This document shows, in pieces, positions 58,485 to 64,000 of a stretch of 64,000 nucleotides of DNA. Below the pieces are notes generated by a model. The model worked only from the letters and a program-made list of their open reading frames with translations, was not told the DNA's origin and ran no database searches. The stretch is from Sinotaia quadrata (Eukaryota; Mollusca; Gastropoda; Architaenioglossa; Viviparidae): the NCBI GenBank assembly GCA_028829895.1, contig CM054178.1, positions 108,092,558 through 108,156,557 on the forward strand. The letters are read 5' to 3'. Within the stretch, counting starts at the first letter, position 1; every line of letters begins with the position of its first letter. Position numbers and translations under genes: made by a program.

Positions 58485-58813
58485 ACACATGCAAACACTA
58501 ACACATTCACGTAAACATTAACACGCGCGCATACATTAACAGGCAACAACTGACACACACACATGTAAACACTAACACACGCGCGCGGAAATATTAACAT
58601 ACACGCAAACTGTAACACACGCAAACACTAATACACATGCGCGCAAATATTAAGATACACGCAAACTCTAACACACACACACACGCGCGCAATCTCGCAC
58701 TAAAAGTTAAAAATTGTGTCGTCTTAATTTGAGCATCAGTGCTTATTTAGGGTTTTCTCCCCTTTCAATTCACAAAGAAACTGATTGAATACATTCGTTT
58801 GCTAAATGAGTGA

Positions 58814-58879
<66 letters not shown>

Positions 58880-58881
58880 AA

Positions 58882-58916
<35 letters not shown>

Positions 58917-58990
58917 TGTGTGTGTGTGTGTGTGTGCGTGCGTGCGTGTGTGTGTGTGTGAGAGAGAGTGTGTGTGTATGTGTGTGTGCT
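58485..58990. repeat. CA/CG-rich minisatellite followed by (TG)n/(GA)n
   Basis: 58485-58690 has units such as ACACGCGCGCAAATATTAAC. 58806-58990 alternates (TG)n with (GA)n blocks. Confidence 0.88.
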
Positions 58991-59324
58991 TATGCTTGAG
59001 CCATGCACACATACACTTTGTTCTCTGTATTGCTTATAATACCGCTCATATCAGTTTTACGATATTTCCTTCTAGTAGCGTATGCAATTCCTCTCTTTAA
59101 TACTTCCTTATCTCTGTTTCATTATATTTCTTTCTATACTTTATAATACTTATATCAGTTTCATTACATTATAGTTTGTACACTTGTTTTTCTACAATTC
59201 TTGCTTATATAAATTTCATTACACCTCCTTCTAATAGTTTGTGTGCGAATATTTTTTCAATTAATCTTGCTTTTATCAGTGTGTCACTGCATTTTCTGCT
59301 AATAGTCTCCAGCTGGATGGAGTG

Positions 59325-59337
59325 TAGGGGGCGCTTC
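59325..59337 (+). promoter_or_regulatory. CTCF-core-like motif TAGGGGGCGC
   Basis: It matches the core of the animal CTCF consensus (YAGRKGGCR), with poor flanks. Possible partner in the opposite orientation at 63485-63497. Low confidence. Confidence 0.2.
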
Positions 59338-59420
59338 CGGCTTCCGCCGCTTTCGCGTAGTCTCCAGCAAATTAGCTCTCATCTTATATTACTGCCTAAG
59401 CGAGTTCAGAAAACCTTTTT

Positions 59421-59768
59421 TTAAAACGGCGGGCACTCCGTACATAACGGTTGTGTACGGAAGATCCAACAGCTTCGTACCCAACCTGTCGTGTTACTCG
59501 ATGCTATTTTTACTGCAATATTTAAGTTATTAATACAAAAATTAGCTGTCGTGTTACTCGATGCTATTTTTACTGCAATATTTAAGTATTTAGTTTCGTT
59601 TTTTATTTGCAGCTAATCCTAACACTAACCTTTCTCTAAAGAAAAGCAAGCCATAACCTACCTCTAAAAATCCATAACCTTGACCTTTCTCTAAAATAAC
59701 ACGACAGTTGTGTACGGAGCTGTTGGATTTTTCGTACACAACCGTTTTGTACGGAGACACCCCTTTAA
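59421..59768. mobile_element. 348-bp foldback-type MITE bounded by TTAA
   Basis: Imperfect inverted arms of about 70 bp: the left arm (59421-59497) contains CTCCGTACATAACGGTTGTG, GATCCAACAGCTTCGTAC and CTGTCGTGTTA; the right arm (59697-59768) is its diverged reverse complement. TTAA sits at both outer edges (59421-59424 and 59765-59768). Each arm is itself partly palindromic, clearest in the right arm (GTTGTGTACG with CGTACACAAC). The centre holds a 61-bp direct duplication. There is no coding. TTAA targets are used by piggyBac- and Kolobok-like transposases, but the family is not assigned. Confidence 0.65.
59488..59588. repeat. 61-bp direct duplication inside the foldback element
   Basis: CTGTCGTGTTACTCGATGCT followed by ATTTTTACTGCAATATTTAA occurs at about 59487 and 59548, nearly identical. 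Confidence 0.88.
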
Positions 59769-61594
59769 GAAAGAAAACAGAAAAGAAACACCATTTTATC
59801 ATAACCAAGTGCAAACGTTACAAGAATTTCAACCAAGTTCTCGAAAGAGTAGCAAACATACACACATAAGACTTGCATTTGGTAAACACCTCAAATGACC
59901 AATCGGCATTCGAATTCAACAAAACTATTACTTAGGACCCAAAATACAAAGACAGCAGGCCTTCATAATGTTTCACGTTTTATTGTTATTATATCAATAT
60001 GTAACAAATAGGTCATATAACTCTGTGCTTGTTTGCACCTATACAGTGTGTGTTGTACAGCTCGCTTAACAAGTTTACAATTTGACCCTCTAAACGAAAC
60101 AAATTACGGTAACAGATAAACGTTTTTAATACAATGAAGTACTTTGAACAAATAAATAACTTCGAACTTAGCGCTACACAAATCAACGCATTATATAAAT
60201 GTATGACTCAGAATTAGTGGGAAGGGGGGGGGGGGAGTGAACGCCGTTTAAATGGAAAACACACAGATAAGATTGTCTGAATTAAACCTATTTCCTTGGA
60301 GGCATAATTACATGATGAGATTATTTTTGTTGGCTGTAAATCCGTGAAGCAATTGCAGATTTTATAAAGAGCAAAACATAATAATAAACTAATCGAAGAA
60401 ATAATTCTTTAATGTTTACATTTTCACTGATCTGGGTTATGACGTTCACGTCACGTCACAATGTCATCGAGATAAACATTAACTTTAAATTAACTTTATA
60501 ATTAACATTAACTTTTATAATTACCGTTACTTTTCAAATAAAATGATCGAAATTGTACTTTAAGCCTTGCTATGAATTTTATCTTTTTCACTGTGTATAT
60601 CTATGTGTACATATAAAAGTGTGTTCGTATGTGTCTGTATGCGCGCAAGTATGTGTAAAAAAGGATAGACTGGCACTCCTACACGACTGTCGTGTTTAAA
60701 ATAACAATGTCTGTATTTGTCATATCGAAGGACAAAGTTATATTGTACGTGAAAGTGTTAATCGATTCTCTTTCTTCTTAATTTGTTTTAACAATATTTA
60801 ACACAAAATATAGCGAGGAAAGAATTGTTAATGAAAAGATAACTCTAAATAAAAGCAGATGTAGTGTATGAATTTTCTTTCCTTGTTTATTTGGCAGCAA
60901 ACCCTAGCTAGGGCTTTGTCTAAGAAATACTACAGTCGAGGACGGAGCTGTTGGACATTTCCGCCCACGACGGGCGTGTACTGAGACACACCCCAAAAGA
61001 TAACATTACACATATTTCAATAAATAATAAAATGTTTTAATAAAGAGCCTATTAGATTTAAATGTATGGCTTTGTCATTTGAGGCCTCAACCCGTGATAT
61101 TCAACCTGCAGTATACATTTTATGTCTAAATATTTAATATATACTTCATGTATTTGTAGCTTGAGTCTATCATAAATTAAATTCGGGGAATGTTTAATAT
61201 TCAATTCAATTGTAATCTGTGATATGCTTAAACATGTAAATTTAAATTTAGTAATAAAAGTAGCACAGGATTAACTGACTAAATTTCTGAGTCATGTTAA
61301 TTTACATAATGCACGCATTTTCTACTGTATGCATATTATAAATATACATCATTAAAAATTGTAAACAAGTATACAAGCGAGATCTGTGGGTTCACACAAT
61401 GACCAACAAGGAAAGTGCTACGTAAGAATATATAGTGCATGAATATGGCAGCATGGTACAGTTATATCACCAAATCAGCAGTTAGAAATAGTTCATTAGG
61501 AAGGCAGTATTAAATATTTTTTAAAAAATCCATATCTTATATTTTTTAAAAGTTCTAAATTAAAAATCTGTGCATTGCCCAAATGGGCAACTCT
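59769..61594. other. Intergenic, no gene recognised
   Basis: A G-run lies at about 60223-60235. Apart from the half MITE, nothing was identified. Confidence 0.4.
60911..60998. mobile_element. Diverged half copy of the foldback element
   Basis: ACGGAGCTGTTGGA followed by GTGTACTGAGACAC-CCCC-like sequence, preceded by CTTTGTCTAA. It aligns with the right arm of the 59.4-kb element (ACGGAGCTGTTGGA, GTACGGAGACACCCC, CTTTCTCTAA). No matching left arm was found. Confidence 0.5.
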
Positions 61595-61790
61595 GCAAAG
61601 CAAGAAAGCTGTATTTTCTTTGTGTTTGTTGTACTAACTTTATAGTTGTTTTCTCCAAAGCAAGAAAGTTGTATTATCTTTTCTTTGTGTTTGTTGTACT
61701 AACTTTATAGTTGTTTTCTCCAAAGCAAGAAAGTTGTATTATCTTTTCTTTGTGTTTGTTGTACTAACTTTATAGTTGTTTTCTGTAAAG
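61595..61790. repeat. 60-65 bp tandem repeat, three copies
   Basis: CAAAGCAAGAAAGTTGTATT followed by CTTTGTGTTTGTTGTACTAA. The first copy lacks a few bases. Confidence 0.92.
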
Positions 61791-63210
61791 AAGCCATGCA
61801 CGACATGTCAGTTTTGTTCTTCATAGCATTGTCGCGAATTTCCTGACTTCAATGAATTTAAAATAAACTTATCTGTATCTTGCTCGAGTTGGTTTTCTAT
61901 TGAACAACACATTCTCGAGGCTAAATCGAAATGTACCGTAATTTTCTAATAAATTTAAACAAACTAAGAAGTTTAACAGTTTTATATATATACTAGAAAC
62001 AATTCCTTCGATAATGGATTTCATAGAAATCATCAATACAACTATATCGTTAGCATGAGAAGTCTGGCGGACTTGGGTCAGGATTATGTATCAGGACACC
62101 AAGCTGTTTATTAAAATCATACGCTTGTAACTTTCCACCCCCCACCCTCACCTTCAGTGATCAGATGGCCTGAAATTATTCTTAAATTAATTCTGACATG
62201 AGTCTTGGCGTTTTACCACAAAGCAAGTTTACTTCTGTAATGATGAAATAATATAAAATGGTTTACAAGATTGAAAAATGCCGAATATGTTGATATGACC
62301 TTTTCTTTTGTAAATATGATGTAAAAATGACAACATTTACAAATAATCTCTATTCATCTGTCTATATACCTTGTCTGTTTGTAACAGAGAAGGAGCAAAC
62401 AACCACATGGAATTACATATATTTTCTTTAAAATAATATCATTAATGAGAGGTATATTAATTTCTTGCACGAAAAATACATTTTCTTATACGATCGATAT
62501 ATTATTACATGTATAAAGCATCCAGGACCGAATGTTATTATTCAAACACAAGACTAGTTATTTTTTGTTTTCTTTCTTCTTTTCTTCGTTATATATCTTA
62601 AACAAATGTTAAAAGTATTCACTGTAAAATAAACATTTGAAAGAAGTAATTCTTTTATTAAAAATAAACCAATTTTATTTTTGCCAATGTATATGTATAT
62701 TTTACTTTATAACAGTAATATACAAACATTACTGAACCTATACAAAACAGTTAATACACGGTGCATTTGTGACATGCAAAAGTACATTTGCGCGATGACT
62801 GTCGATGTCACTGCTTCAAGTACAGGATTATAATTCATCTTGCATATCAGCACACCCGTTTACGCGCGTACGCACAAAAATACAGCAACACTGTTTGACG
62901 TGAAAAATTGCACGAAATATTGCTAGCGTAAAAGACAAAATACAACTAAACTACTAGATATTACGTAAGGGAACATTTAATGCCATATACAACGAATAAT
63001 ATAAATATTTATATTCAGTGTCATATCTCCAGACACACTTACCCTGTAACATGATATCACTACTTTGTTTAAAATATAACATCACACACCATTCTGATCT
63101 GCAATATATATATATAACTGAAAGTAAAAGAGCCCTTGATACCGAAAGCACCATTGTATCTTCAGCTATCCGTTGCTTTATCATAGTAATACATATAGTG
63201 TCATACTTTT
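61791..63210. other. Intergenic, nothing recognised
   Basis: AT-rich. Frames near 62954-63251 overlap on both strands and have no known domain. Confidence 0.4.
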
Positions 63211-63396
63211 TAACACATTGTAATCAAGACAGAATGCATGGGGACAATTGATGACATTTTAACACATTGTAATCAAGACAGAATGCATGGGGACAATAGA
63301 TGACATTTTAACACATTGTAATCAAGACAGAATGCATGGGGACAATTGATGACATTTTAACACATTGTAATCAAGACAGAATGCATGGGGACAATA
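63211..63396. repeat. 49-bp tandem repeat, about four copies
   Basis: TAACACATTGTAATCAAGAC followed by AGAATGCATGGGGACAAT at exact 49-bp spacing, nearly identical. Confidence 0.94.
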
Positions 63397-63899
63397 TATG
63401 GACTGTATATCGACCCCATGCTCCTAAATCGTAGTCGCAGTACAGGGCGACAATTCTCTCCTTCTCACATCAAATAAGTGATGCACTAGCGCCCCCAAAT
63501 GGAAACAACAAAGAGTCGCTTTTACTCTAGGTTGTTTCCCTTTCAGCGATCACTGTCTATCGGTTTTAAAGCGGTTATGAACTGCTGACCCACTAGGTTC
63601 GCGCTCTTAATATAGAATGCCAATGACATTGTGGTATATTTGTTTGCTGGTAGGACCTGTTCAATGTAAGGAGAAATCGAGAAATAAGGTAGCATAAAAA
63701 ATTCGCGAATTCAGTAAAACAAATATTATGTATATTCCATATAATATAGTTTGACTAAAAATCATTTTTTCCATTTAAAGCATAATTTAGTAATGACACA
63801 ATTTTTAAAAGGAGTGGATAAGTGGAATGTTCTACACATTAAAAGAAAAATCTTGTAAATAAATGTGCTAGTGGAATAAAGGGAATGTTTAGAAGTATG
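63397..63899. other. Intergenic, GC-richer patch then AT-rich sequence
   Basis: The patch at about 63410-63610 holds a reverse CTCF-core-like motif (GCGCCCCCA, about 63485-63497). No gene seen. Confidence 0.3.
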
Positions 63900-63985
<86 letters not shown>

Positions 63986-63994
63986 GTCTGTCTA
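63900..63994. repeat. (TATC)n microsatellite
   Basis: About 20 TATC units ending in CTGT units, almost reaching the window end. Confidence 0.97.
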
Positions 63995-64000
63995 TTCAGA

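Overview
The window is AT-rich, intron-rich animal DNA. It has spliceosomal introns, gene-sparse flanks, many mini- and microsatellites and decayed DNA transposons. The two recognisable proteins are metazoan and closest to invertebrate forms in my reading. Repeat texture and intron sizes suggest a mollusc, perhaps a gastropod, but that is a guess. No prokaryotic or viral gene organisation is seen.

Only two complete genes are supported, in the centre and head to head. WDR83 (MORG1), a seven-bladed WD40 protein, lies on the minus strand in seven coding exons (35,395-44,701). MAGOH, a core exon junction complex subunit, lies on the plus strand in five coding exons (44,981-52,535). Their start codons are 279 bp apart. 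The shared spacer has an ETS/GABP-type ACCGGAAGT site and a CCAAT box, as expected for a bidirectional housekeeping promoter. Both products act on or around spliceosomes, so shared control is plausible but inferred.

Positions 1-35,000 hold no gene I can name. They hold more than twenty tandem arrays (units of about 16-67 bp), several microsatellites, two long purine tracts, a frameshifted hAT transposase remnant (5,106-5,352) beside a 33-bp minisatellite, a 246-bp insertion flanked by 17-bp direct repeats (33,570-33,815), and a few short coding-like islands (6.3, 12.8, 26.8 and 31.1 kb).

The gene introns carry a pogo/Tigger-like non-autonomous element, a perfect 15-bp hairpin, tandem duplications of 64-200 bp and a duplicated splice donor. 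MAGOH intron 2 is of the GC-AG class.

Positions 53,000-64,000 again look intergenic. They hold more minisatellites, a 348-bp foldback element bounded by TTAA with a diverged half copy 1.2 kb away, and a terminal (TATC)n tract. I found no confident tRNA, rRNA, CRISPR array or reverse transcriptase. The best candidates for something new are the foldback element, the 17-bp-flanked insertion and the triplicated CRE-bearing repeat. None amounts to a new multi-gene system.
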